From the NCBI GenBank assembly GCA_902825965.1, contig CADEDA010000008.1, positions 89,264 through 153,263 on the forward strand: a stretch of DNA of 64,000 nucleotides, in the 5' to 3' direction. Under the pieces are notes generated by a model that was not told the origin of the DNA, did no database searches, and saw nothing but the letters and a program-made list of their open reading frames with translations. Position numbers and translations under genes: made by a program. Of the stretch, positions 26,666-35,348 are shown one piece after another. Numbering within the stretch: position 1 is the stretch's first letter; every line of letters starts with the position of its first letter. The stretch is from an uncultured Gemmatimonadota bacterium (GTDB taxonomy: Bacteria; Gemmatimonadota; Gemmatimonadetes; Gemmatimonadales; Gemmatimonadaceae).

Positions 26666-28435
26666 TCAGCCCTTGGCGGCCAGCCAGAACCCCTGCAGGA
26701 CCTTGAGGACCGTCGCGCCGCTCACCACGAACACCACCAACCAGATGAGCGCCAGCGTCGTGTTGCCGAACAGGAACGCGCCGACGCCGAACAGGGCCGC
26801 GTACACGAAGAGGATGCCCATCACCCAGCCCAGCATCGCCTGGGGCAACGAATCGGGCGAGGCCGCGAGGCCGGTCGCCTTCCGCACGTCCGCCCAACCC
26901 GGTCCGGCCGGGCGCACCAGGCGATAGAACCGCTCGAGCACCTGCGCGTCCGTCTTGGGGCCGACGAACGCCGCGACGATCCAGATGGCGGTCGTCGCGA
27001 ACACGGTCGTGAGCAGCGTGGTGGTGGCCGAGATCTGCATGCCGCTCTTCCCGGCGACGAAGAGCCCGATCGCGATCGCGAACGACCCCGCCATCGCGGC
27101 GATCTCGGCCGTGGCGTTGACGCGCCACCAGTACCAGCGCAGCAGGTAGAGCAGTCCCGTGCCGGCCCCGATCGAGAGTAGCAACTGGAAACCGGCCGAG
27201 GCGGTATCGAGTGCGTAGGTGACCGCACTCGCGGCCGCCATGAGCAGGGCCGTGACCACGCGCCCGACCAGCACATAGTGCTTCTCGTCGGCGTCGCCCT
27301 TCACGAATCGCCGGTAGAAGTCGTGCACCAGGTACGACGTGCCCCAGTTGAGGTGCGTGACGATGGTGGAGACGTAGGCCGAGAGCAGGCCGGCGATCAT
27401 CAGGCCCAGCCACCCGACGGGCAGGAACGTGAGCATCGCCGGATACGCGATGTCATGTCCGATCAGGTTGCGCGGCACGTTGGGGAAGGCGCGCGCGATG
27501 TCGTCGAGCTGCGGGAACACCAGCATGGACGAGAGCGCCACGAGGATCCAGGGCCAGGTGCGCATGCCGTAGTGGGCCACATTGAAGAACAAGGTCCCGA
27601 TCAATGCGTCCTTCTCGCTCTTGGAGGCCAGCATGCGCTGCGCGATGTAGCTGCCGCCCCCCGGCTCGGCGCCCGGGTACCACACCGACCACCACTGGAT
27701 GGTCAGCGGCAGGATCAGCACCGACATGAACACCGCCGCGTTCGACGCGTCCGGCAGGAAGGCCATCGTCTCGGTGGGGATCTTGGCGACCAGCCCCGCC
27801 AGGCCGCCGACCTCCGGACGCTGCAGCGCGAAGTACGCCGCGGCGAACGACCCCGTCATCGCGATGCCGAACTGCACGAGGTCGGCCACCAGCACACCCC
27901 AGAGGCCGGAGATCACCGCGAAGCCGATATTGAGACCCGCGCACCAGAGCAGCGTCTTGCCCATCGGCCATCCGAGCAGGATGGTCGCGATCTTCACCGC
28001 GGCGAGGTTGACCGTCGCCATGATGACGCAGTTGAAGATCAGGCCGAGGTAGATCGCGCGGAACCCGCGCACGAATCCAGCGGCCTTGCCCGAGTAGCGG
28101 ATCTCGTAGAACTCCAGGTCCGTGAGCACGCCCGATCGCCGCCACATGCGCGCGTAGAACATCACCGTGGCCATGCCCGTGAGCAGGAAGGCCCACCACA
28201 CCCAGTTGCCGGCGACGCCACCCTGCCGGACGAGGTCCGTGACGAGGTTCGGGGTGTCGGTGGAGAAGGTGGTGGCGACCATCGAGACGCCGATCAGCCA
28301 CCAGGGCGCTGCGCGTCCCGAGGTGAAGAACTCCGACGTGTTCTCCCCGGCGCGGCGCGCGAGCAGCAGCGCGGGGATGAACGCGGCAGCCAGCGAGAGG
28401 GCGACGATGATCCAATCCAGCGAGGTCAGAAGCAC
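26666..28435 (-). CDS. Sodium/solute symporter (SSS family)
   Basis: The GTG at 28435 gives 589 residues with about 14 membrane helices. SSS family features include FFTSGRAAPWWLIGVSMVATTFSTDTPNLVTDLVRQGG after the first helix, GLMIAGLLSAYVSTIVTHLNWGTSYLVHDFYRRF in the sodium/substrate region, and a C-terminal pair of helices. It resembles the SglT-like sugar branch. In this operon it most likely imports the monosaccharide released by the GH109 enzyme, whose gene ends 50 bp upstream. Confidence 0.88.
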   Translation of the reverse strand: MLLTSLDWIIVALSLAAAFIPALLLARRAGENTSEFFTSGRAAPWWLIGVSMVATTFSTDTPNLVTDLVRQGGVAGNWVWWAFLLTGMATVMFYARMWRRSGVLTDLEFYEIRYSGKAAGFVRGFRAIYLGLIFNCVIMATVNLAAVKIATILLGWPMGKTLLWCAGLNIGFAVISGLWGVLVADLVQFGIAMTGSFAAAYFALQRPEVGGLAGLVAKIPTETMAFLPDASNAAVFMSVLILPLTIQWWSVWYPGAEPGGGSYIAQRMLASKSEKDALIGTLFFNVAHYGMRTWPWILVALSSMLVFPQLDDIARAFPNVPRNLIGHDIAYPAMLTFLPVGWLGLMIAGLLSAYVSTIVTHLNWGTSYLVHDFYRRFVKGDADEKHYVLVGRVVTALLMAAASAVTYALDTASAGFQLLLSIGAGTGLLYLLRWYWWRVNATAEIAAMAGSFAIAIGLFVAGKSGMQISATTTLLTTVFATTAIWIVAAFVGPKTDAQVLERFYRLVRPAGPGWADVRKATGLAASPDSLPQAMLGWVMGILFVYAALFGVGAFLFGNTTLALIWLVVFVVSGATVLKVLQGFWLAAKG

Positions 28436-28485
28436 GGAGTAGAGGAGTGAGGTGTAAGGTGGGAGGTGTGAGGGGGGCCCTCCGC

Positions 28486-29865
28486 TCAACCCTTCTGCCA
28501 GCGCCCGCGTGTGAAGTCCGGGAACTTCATCGGCGCACTGCCTTTCGCCACCGACATCTGCGAGAGCGGCAGCGGTGCGCTCCAACTGGCGGCATCGTAC
28601 ACGTCGTAGTCCGGCACCAGGCCTTCGCGCATGCACTCCACCAGCCGGTAGGCCATGATGAAATCCATGCCGCCGTGGCCGCCCTTCTTGCGCGCGAGCT
28701 CGCCCACGCGCGTCCAGAGCGGGTGCTCGTGCGTTCGCTTCCACTCGTCGATCGGCTTGAAGCTGTGGCCGCCCGGCTGGCCTTCTATATAGATGCGCGC
28801 CGGGTAGTCCTCGAACACACCCTTGGTGCCCGCCACGCCGTTGAGCCGCGAGTACGGCCGCGGGCTCGACACATCGTGCACGAGGTGGATCATCCGGCCC
28901 TTCGCCGTGCGGATGAGCGAGGTGTTGAGGTCGCCCGTGACGTAGCGCTCCTGCCACTTCGGGTCGGACTTGTCCGGCACCGTCCGCTCGCGATGCAGCG
29001 AGAGGCCGCGCTCCTCGGTGCTCATCGACACCAGGTGCGTCATGCGGTCGCCGTTGTTCAGGTCCATGTACCAGGCCACCGGGCCGAGGCCGTGCGTGGG
29101 ATACAGGTTCCCGTTGATCCGCGTGTGCCAGCCGCGCCGCCAGAGCCCTTCGTCCTTGTTCTCGAACAGGATCGTGCGCAGGTCGTGGATGTAGGCGGCC
29201 GAGCCGTGCTGGACCTCGCCGAAGACGCCATCATGCACCATGCGGTTGATGAGCATCTCGTTGTAGCCGTAGTTGCAGTTCTCCAACTGCAGGCAGTGCC
29301 GCTGCGCCTTCTCGCTCGCATCCACCAGCGCCCAGAGGTCCTTGAGCGTGATCCCCACCGGGCACTCGGCGCCGCAGTGCTTGCCTGCCTTGAGCGCGGA
29401 GAGCAGCACCGGCACGTGCCACTCCCAGGGGGTCGCCGTGTAGACGAAATCCAGGTCGTCGCGGGCGACGAGTCGCTCGAAGTCGCGTTCGCCGTTGGTG
29501 TAGAGCTCCGGCGCCGGCTGCCCGGCATCGGTGCACATCTTGGCCGCGCGGACGGCCTTGTCGGGCACGATGTCATTGAGCGCGACGATGCGCACGCCGT
29601 CGATGGCGAGCAGTTCCCCCAGCACGCTGCGCCCGCGGAGCCCCGTGCCGACGATGCCGATGCGCACCTCGTCGCGGCGTTCGAAGGGCACACCCTTCAT
29701 GGACTTGGCGTCGGCCGGCGCCGGGGGCGCTTCCTCCGGGTGGTCGGCGGCCGTGATGTTCTCGGCCACCGCCGGGAGCGGGCTGAGCGCGGAGGCTGCG
29801 GCGATGCCGGCGCCGGTGGCGAGGGCCTGCTTGAGCAGGTCGCGGCGGTTCAGAGGGGAGGGCAT
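28486..29865 (-). CDS. GH109 family NAD-dependent glycosidase with Tat signal
   Basis: The ATG at 29865 gives 459 residues with a Tat leader (NRRDLLKQALATGAG). The body is Gfo/Idh/MocA-like: a Rossmann motif GIVGTGLRGRS, then EWHVPVL, AECPVGIT, and the GH109 stretches HGLGPVAWYMDLNNGD and HLVSMST. GH109 enzymes were first described as alpha-N-acetylgalactosaminidases with NAD-assisted oxidation-elimination chemistry. The cofactor is bound before Tat export. It is the first gene of a five-gene minus-strand operon and would supply the sugar for the following transporter and kinase. Confidence 0.85.
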   Translation of the reverse strand: MPSPLNRRDLLKQALATGAGIAAASALSPLPAVAENITAADHPEEAPPAPADAKSMKGVPFERRDEVRIGIVGTGLRGRSVLGELLAIDGVRIVALNDIVPDKAVRAAKMCTDAGQPAPELYTNGERDFERLVARDDLDFVYTATPWEWHVPVLLSALKAGKHCGAECPVGITLKDLWALVDASEKAQRHCLQLENCNYGYNEMLINRMVHDGVFGEVQHGSAAYIHDLRTILFENKDEGLWRRGWHTRINGNLYPTHGLGPVAWYMDLNNGDRMTHLVSMSTEERGLSLHRERTVPDKSDPKWQERYVTGDLNTSLIRTAKGRMIHLVHDVSSPRPYSRLNGVAGTKGVFEDYPARIYIEGQPGGHSFKPIDEWKRTHEHPLWTRVGELARKKGGHGGMDFIMAYRLVECMREGLVPDYDVYDAASWSAPLPLSQMSVAKGSAPMKFPDFTRGRWQKG

Positions 29866-30110
29866 CCGGCAAAGATGCGCCGGAATGGCGGGGGGCGCGA
29901 GGGTGCTCCCGACGCCCCTCGATTCGTCGAATCCGGACCGCGATCGGTCGTTCCGCAACGCCCCCAGTCGTCGGTGGGCTCGCCGAATCCCGCGGCATCC
30001 GCCCCCATGTTGGCATCTCGTTTGAGGTCGCCGCGCGCCCCTCCCACCGACCCTCGACTGAACTAACCTCGTAACTCCGGACGGTGCGCACGCTCCCCTT
30101 GGCTTGGTGC

Positions 30111-31274
30111 ATGACAATGTCGACAACTGGACTTCCTCTCAGGCACGCGAGCCTCCTACTCGTGCTGCTCGCGTGCCAGGGCGCCTCGGCGGCCGCGCCG
30201 CCGCCTCCGCCGCCACCGCCGCCGCCAGCCCCCACCGACCTCGCGAGCGAACTTCGAAGGGCCTTCGTCGACACGGCGACGAAGAGCGGCATGATCGGTG
30301 CTCAGGTTGCCGTCTCCATGCCGGGTGCGCCCCTTTGGAGCGCCGAGTTCGGTGTGGACGCGCCGGGCACACCCATGAGCGCCGATCGATTGCTGGGCAC
30401 CGGCAGCATCTCCAAGATGCTCGCGGCTGTTGCGGCCCTGAAGCTGGTCGATCTCGGCCAGCTCTCGCTATCCGACACGCTTGGTAGGTGGTTCGCCGGC
30501 ACCCCGAACGTGCCCCCCGGCATTACGCTGCGACAGGTCATGTGGCACCAGAGTGGACTAGCGGAGTACGGGGCGTCGCCCGCGTATGCACCCGCGGTAC
30601 TCGCCGACCTCAACCGGTCCTGGCAACCAGAAGAGCTCTTGGCCTTTCTGCCACCGCCAACCTTCGCCCCCGGCACTGCATGGGCTGCCAGCAACACGGA
30701 TCGGTTGATTCTCAGCATGATCGTAGCGCGCACGAGCGGGCTCCCCTACGGCGAGTACCTCCGCCAACGCCTGTTCTCCTCGGGCGAAGGGGGAAGCTGG
30801 ACGCCGGGACAGCTGTCGCCCGCGAGCAATCCGATTGGCACACACTGGGTGCTTGACGCCAACGGGCAGCCGGTGAACTACACCGCGCAGCTCTTCGGCG
30901 CTTCGCTGTTCACGTCGCGTCTCGAGACGTACTTGACGGCACGCGAAACGGCGCTCTTCGCCCGCCGCCTGTTCGATGGCGACCTCCTCTCTCCGGCAGC
31001 GCGCACGCACCTACTCACCATTGTCCCCGATGACGGACGCATCGCTGGGCAGACGGGGGGTGGCGTGGGAATCAGACGCTTCTTCTTCGGTGGACGGGTC
31101 ATGTACGGCAACAGCGGCGGAACCACGAACTCAGCCGCGATGTACCTCTACGACCCCGAGACCAAGGTGGTGGCGGCGGTGAGTACCAACCAAGGTGGGC
31201 CAGGCCACGGGAACGCGCACTTTCAGCTCGCGGCCGCCTTGGTGCTCATTGGCAACAGCTGGGTCGGGCGGTAG
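30111..31274 (+). CDS. Beta-lactamase-fold serine hydrolase lipoprotein with altered motifs
   Basis: The 387-residue protein has a lipobox (VLLAC, Cys 22), a run of ten prolines at about 30-39 and a class C beta-lactamase/esterase domain. SxxK is present as SISK (99-102). The YxN motif is replaced (AASNTDR) and the third motif reads GNSGG instead of GHSGG. The relative at 49698-50843 keeps all three motifs, so this copy may have altered or reduced activity. A weak half-site resembling the local heptamer lies at 30020-30026. It ends one base before the preferred GTG start of the next gene. Confidence 0.75.
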   Translation: MTMSTTGLPLRHASLLLVLLACQGASAAAPPPPPPPPPPAPTDLASELRRAFVDTATKSGMIGAQVAVSMPGAPLWSAEFGVDAPGTPMSADRLLGTGSISKMLAAVAALKLVDLGQLSLSDTLGRWFAGTPNVPPGITLRQVMWHQSGLAEYGASPAYAPAVLADLNRSWQPEELLAFLPPPTFAPGTAWAASNTDRLILSMIVARTSGLPYGEYLRQRLFSSGEGGSWTPGQLSPASNPIGTHWVLDANGQPVNYTAQLFGASLFTSRLETYLTARETALFARRLFDGDLLSPAARTHLLTIVPDDGRIAGQTGGGVGIRRFFFGGRVMYGNSGGTTNSAAMYLYDPETKVVAAVSTNQGGPGHGNAHFQLAAALVLIGNSWVGR

Positions 31275-31275
31275 G

Positions 31276-32829
31276 GTGTCGACTCCATGCAAGATTGTGG
31301 GTCAGCGCGCGACTCACATGGTCGCTGTGCTCCTGGCTTCCACACTCCTCGAGGCGCCCCTCGCGCGTTCCGCCGCAGCCCAGCGTCCAGTTGTCGGGAC
31401 ATTGGCCACCGCCTTGGTACGCGGCACATCACTCGAGAAGAACCTCGTTGGTGCGTCGCCGGATCGCGCGGTCTCCGTATACCTCCCACCTGGGTACTCC
31501 ACGACCGGGCGTCGGTATCCGGTGATTTACCTTCTCCATGGCATCATGGACACGCGCGAGACCTGGACTGTTGCATGGGACCACCGATTCCCCCAGTTCG
31601 CGACGATCCAGGACCTGATGGACAAGGGCATCGGGGCGGGTCTCCTCCCGGAGATGATCGTCGTCATTCCCGATGCGGACCAGACCTGCCACTACACAGA
31701 CTCCCCGGTAAAGGGCGGCTGGGGATCGTTCATCGCGCGCGATCTCGTGGACTATGTCGATCGCAACTACCGCACCATTGCGTCGCCAAGTGCCCGTGCG
31801 CTTCTGGGCCACTCCATGGGCGGGCACGGAGCGATCAAGCTCGCGATGACGCACCCGGGCATCTTCGGCAGTGTCTTCGCATTGAATCCCTCTTTGCTCG
31901 GGCTTGGCGGTGATGTGTCCGTCGCGAACAGCGAGATCGCGGCGGCGTCTCGTCTGCGCAGCGCGGCCGAAGTGCGCGGCGCCAGCTTCTACGCCCAGGC
32001 CGTCGTCGGCATCGGCCAGTGTTTCTCGCCGGACCCGCACGCTCCCCTCCTCACGAAACTGCCGTTCGCCGCGCGCGCCGATGGAGGGGCGGTTGCAGTG
32101 GACACCGTGCTCGAGGATTGGAAGCGCCAGATGCCGCTCTACATGGCGGCTTCCCACGCCGAGGAACTGAAGGCGCTGCGTGGACTTCGATTCGACTCCG
32201 CATTCGACGACGAGTTCGCCCACATCCCGCTGACCACGCGCGCATTCGCTCAAGTGCTTGACTCCTTGGGGGTGCCGTACACGTTTGAGATGTACAACGG
32301 CGATCATCGCCATCGCCTCTGGGGCGAGGAAGGGAGACTCTACGCACAGGCGCTCCCGTGGCTCGGCAGGCGTGTGCGCGCGACCGAGCACCCCGTCGCA
32401 TCGGCCTCCTCTGCGCGGAAGGTCCCACTCGAGGCTCAACGCAGGTTGTGGCGCGCCGCGCAAACGGGAGACATTCCTGCCGCCAAGTCCGCCCTCTCGG
32501 CTGGCGCAGACGTCAACGCAACGGACTTCTCGCTCTCGCGCACTGGGCGACGGGCGTTGAATTATGCTGCCGAAAACAATCTCCGGGCGATGATCCAGCT
32601 GCTGATCTCTGCTGGCGCGGACGTGCGCGCCACGAACTCGGCGGGCTTCACGGCGTTGCATCACGCGGCAGAGCAAGGTGCCGCTGACGCGACCAAGGCG
32701 TTGCTGGCAGCGGGTGCGAATCCACTCGCTTCCCTGCCCTCGGGCTCAACGCCGCTTCAGATCGCGCGCCAGCGCCGCAAGCTCGAGGTGGTGAAGATCC
32801 TTGAGGCGGCGACTCCGCGCTCACCGTAG
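31276..32829 (+). CDS. Exported esterase D-type hydrolase with C-terminal ankyrin repeats
   Basis: I chose the GTG at 31276, which gives a positively charged N-region, but the ATG at 31318 is also possible. A signal sequence ends near RSAAAQ. Residues 30-370 are an esterase-D/feruloyl-esterase-type alpha/beta hydrolase with YPVIYLLHG, the nucleophile elbow GHSMGG (Ser about 180) and an acid/His region ending NGDHRHRLW. From about 385 to the end there are three or four ankyrin repeats (RLWRAAQTGDI, RALNYAAENNLRAMIQLLISAGADV, ALHHAAEQGAADATKALLAAGANP). An ankyrin tail on an exported esterase is unusual. Confidence 0.82.
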   Translation: MSTPCKIVGQRATHMVAVLLASTLLEAPLARSAAAQRPVVGTLATALVRGTSLEKNLVGASPDRAVSVYLPPGYSTTGRRYPVIYLLHGIMDTRETWTVAWDHRFPQFATIQDLMDKGIGAGLLPEMIVVIPDADQTCHYTDSPVKGGWGSFIARDLVDYVDRNYRTIASPSARALLGHSMGGHGAIKLAMTHPGIFGSVFALNPSLLGLGGDVSVANSEIAAASRLRSAAEVRGASFYAQAVVGIGQCFSPDPHAPLLTKLPFAARADGGAVAVDTVLEDWKRQMPLYMAASHAEELKALRGLRFDSAFDDEFAHIPLTTRAFAQVLDSLGVPYTFEMYNGDHRHRLWGEEGRLYAQALPWLGRRVRATEHPVASASSARKVPLEAQRRLWRAAQTGDIPAAKSALSAGADVNATDFSLSRTGRRALNYAAENNLRAMIQLLISAGADVRATNSAGFTALHHAAEQGAADATKALLAAGANPLASLPSGSTPLQIARQRRKLEVVKILEAATPRSP

Positions 32830-32857
32830 CCTGGCGCTGCCGAGCAACCGCGGTCAG

Positions 32858-32875
32858 CTCACACAGTTCTCACAC
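32858..32875 (-). promoter_or_regulatory. Tandem heptamer site a, before the HK/RR operon
   Basis: On the plus strand the site reads CTCACAC-AGTT-CTCACAC, two perfect heptamers 11 bp apart. It ends 64 bp before the kinase ATG. If the neighbouring regulator binds it, the operon is autoregulated. Confidence 0.7.
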
Positions 32876-32939
32876 ACAAGCCTTCGTGCCCCAAGTGAGG
32901 TGGTTTAGCGGGTTTGACCGAACCGAGTATGTTTGTTGA

Positions 32940-34661
32940 ATGATCCGTGAGCGACTCAGCCAGCGAATCGTCGGCGGAATTGTGCAAGTGCTGGGAGCCC
33001 GTCCGAGCCGACTCGGCCCGGAGCGACTCACCGTGGTCGCGAGTGCACTCATCGTTCTCCTGACGATCACCGCCGGTGCGCTGGGGGTGAGCTATGCCAT
33101 GGATGCCCGAAAGGACCACGAACGCGCGCGCGCGAGTGCCTCCGCGCTTGCGACGGGGCTGATCCGCCGGCTGCTCTCCGAGTCCGTGCAGTCAGGCTGG
33201 AGGATCGTCCTTGAGTCCATGCTGCCCGTCCTGTCGGCCGACGTGCGCGGGCTCCCGGTGACGACGCGCGCGATGGACCGACGCGCTCGCGATTTCGCCG
33301 CGAGCTGTCGGTGCGCGACCATGACGCCGAGCGCGATCTTTGTCGCCGACCTTCACACCGGGGCGGTAGAGGAGTCGGGCGGGCCCGACCGCACACCACT
33401 TTCAGTGGGAGCCCGCAAGGCCATCCTGGCATTCGCTGACACCGCAACGCCCGAAGTCCGACGCATCAGTGCGCTCCTGATCGACGACGCGACGGGACCC
33501 GCCATGGCCTTCGTCCGCGTGGCAACGCTCAGCGAAGATCGCCGAATCGCTGGAGCGTTTGTCGTGCCGCTCTCGCAGTTGGGTCCCAAGGTGTTCGCGC
33601 CGGCCACGAGGACGGTGCTCGACGCGGTCTACGGTGACCTCCCACAGCGTGATTCGGTCTTCTCCCTCCTGATCACGCTGCGCGACTCGACCCCCGTCTT
33701 CCGGTCACCGTGGCAGGGCGACGGCATCGGCAGCACCCTTGAGTTCTGGCCGGACGACAGTCCACTCCTCCGGGCCACGCTGGAACTCAATCCTGCGCTG
33801 CTTCACCTCGTACTGCCGAGCGGCGTCCCTGACTTTCCTGCCGGAATCGCGTTCGTTGCCGCCCTGCTCCTGGTCTCGGCGGCAGCGGCGAGCCTGTTCG
33901 CGCTCCATCGGGCGCGTCATCTCATCGCCGCCCGCACGCTCTTCCTGAGCGGTGTCAGTCATGAGCTGCGCACACCGCTCACACAGATTCTTCTCTACAC
34001 CGAGCTGCTCGAGGACCCCAAGGCCGATGACGATCGGCGGACTCGAGCAATCGAGGTGATCGGCCGGGAGACCCGCCGACTCATTCACATGATCGAGAAC
34101 GTCCTGCTGTTCGCGCGAAGCGCGCGCCGCGACCTTCCGCTGAACCTCCGCGACCAGGAGTTGGCACCACTCGTGCGCGATATCATCGCGGACCTCGGTC
34201 CGTTGGTCGGTCGCGCCGGGGTGCGCGTCGCGCTTGCGCTCCATTCCGATCGCAAGGTCCGCATCGATCTCGGGGCGGTCCGACAGATCGTGGTCAACCT
34301 CCTCGACAACGCCATGAGATACGGACCAGCGGGACAACGTGTGCGGCTCTCGGTGCGCGACTGCGGCGAGCGCGTCGAGCTCGTCGTCGAGGACGAAGGC
34401 CCCGGCATCCCACGGGAGGTACGCGAGCGTCTGCGGGCGGCGGCACCCGGCGTGGCGACACCGGGGCATGGAACCGGAGCAGGACTCGGGCTCTCGTTGG
34501 TGAAGGTGCTCGCGCGCGCGATGGAGGCTTCACTCACCATCGACGACGGACAGGACGGAGGGGCGCGTGTCGCGATCAGCTTCCCTGCACTCGGTTCGCG
34601 GGAGCAAAGGCGTGACACGGACACGGTGCCGGCGGAGCTACCGGGGGAGGAGTTCGCGTGA
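32940..34661 (+). CDS. Membrane sensor histidine kinase
   Basis: The 573-residue protein has a first membrane helix at about 31-53, an extracytoplasmic domain of about 240 residues, a second helix at about 300-322 and a HisKA/HATPase core. The phospho-accepting His is in SGVSHELRTPLTQ (about residue 341). The ATPase has the N box NLLDNAMRYG, DEGPGIP and GTGAGLGLSLV. There is no HAMP domain of normal length. The sensor domain matches nothing I recognise. The TGA overlaps the GTG start of the response regulator. A tandem heptamer site lies 64 bp upstream. Confidence 0.93.
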   Translation: MIRERLSQRIVGGIVQVLGARPSRLGPERLTVVASALIVLLTITAGALGVSYAMDARKDHERARASASALATGLIRRLLSESVQSGWRIVLESMLPVLSADVRGLPVTTRAMDRRARDFAASCRCATMTPSAIFVADLHTGAVEESGGPDRTPLSVGARKAILAFADTATPEVRRISALLIDDATGPAMAFVRVATLSEDRRIAGAFVVPLSQLGPKVFAPATRTVLDAVYGDLPQRDSVFSLLITLRDSTPVFRSPWQGDGIGSTLEFWPDDSPLLRATLELNPALLHLVLPSGVPDFPAGIAFVAALLLVSAAAASLFALHRARHLIAARTLFLSGVSHELRTPLTQILLYTELLEDPKADDDRRTRAIEVIGRETRRLIHMIENVLLFARSARRDLPLNLRDQELAPLVRDIIADLGPLVGRAGVRVALALHSDRKVRIDLGAVRQIVVNLLDNAMRYGPAGQRVRLSVRDCGERVELVVEDEGPGIPREVRERLRAAAPGVATPGHGTGAGLGLSLVKVLARAMEASLTIDDGQDGGARVAISFPALGSREQRRDTDTVPAELPGEEFA

Positions 34662-35344
34662 TTCGGGTACTGATCGTAGAGGACACGTCGGACATCGCGC
34701 TGGGTGTGAGGGACTATCTCGTGCAGCAAGGCTGCGAGGTCCGCATCGCAGTCTCCGGCGAGGAGGCGCTTCCGGCCATCCGCGAGTGGATACCTGATGT
34801 CGTGCTCCTCGATCTCATGTTGCCGGGCATGAGTGGCTACGAGGTACTTCGACAGATCAGGTTGCAGGGTATCGAAGCACCGGTGTTGATCCTCTCGGCG
34901 AAGAGCGACGAAATGGCGAAGATTCGGGGCTTCCGTGTCGGGGCAGATGACTACGTGACCAAGCCCTTTAGCTTGCGCGAACTTGCCGCTCGGGTCCGCG
35001 CCCTCGGTCGACGCGTAGTGCAACCGAAACCTACCCCGGAGGTGCTTCGCTTCGGCGACATCGAGATTCGTCCGCTCGCGCGAAGAGTGCTCCGCGCCGG
35101 CGTCGAGATCGGCCTGCGACCGAAGGAGTACGACCTGCTGATGGCGTTGCTTGGGCATCCGAACGAGGTGGTGTCGCGGACGTTCCTTCTGGCGCAGGTG
35201 TGGTCGTACGAACCCGGCGTGGAGTCCCGCACCGTCGACTGGCACGTCGCGGAGCTTCGGAGGAAGCTCGCCGACGATGCGACGGCCCCGCGTCTCATCG
35301 AAACCGTTCGCAAGGCCGGGTATCGTTGGAACGGCGAGGCCTGA
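34658..35344 (+). CDS. OmpR/PhoB-family response regulator
   Basis: The 228-residue protein has a receiver (residues 1-115, acid pocket Glu 8/Asp 9, phospho-acceptor Asp 52 in LLDLML, Lys 102 in TKPF) and an OmpR-type winged helix (about 128-226). The recognition helix (about 189-204) reads SRTVDWHVAELRRKL. OmpR-family regulators bind direct repeats about 11 bp apart, which is the form of the heptamer sites in this window. The same helix, with four changes in 15 residues, occurs in the ChrB-like fusion at 45552-46337. It is coupled to the kinase by GTGA overlap. Confidence 0.95.
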   Translation: MIRVLIVEDTSDIALGVRDYLVQQGCEVRIAVSGEEALPAIREWIPDVVLLDLMLPGMSGYEVLRQIRLQGIEAPVLILSAKSDEMAKIRGFRVGADDYVTKPFSLRELAARVRALGRRVVQPKPTPEVLRFGDIEIRPLARRVLRAGVEIGLRPKEYDLLMALLGHPNEVVSRTFLLAQVWSYEPGVESRTVDWHVAELRRKLADDATAPRLIETVRKAGYRWNGEA

Positions 35345-35348
35345 CTCC

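Noticed and set aside
30009-30026. GTTGGCA-N4-GTTTGAG, 84 bp before the beta-lactamase-like gene at 30111
   Set aside because: Only one half resembles the heptamer; kept only as a weak candidate in that gene's note.
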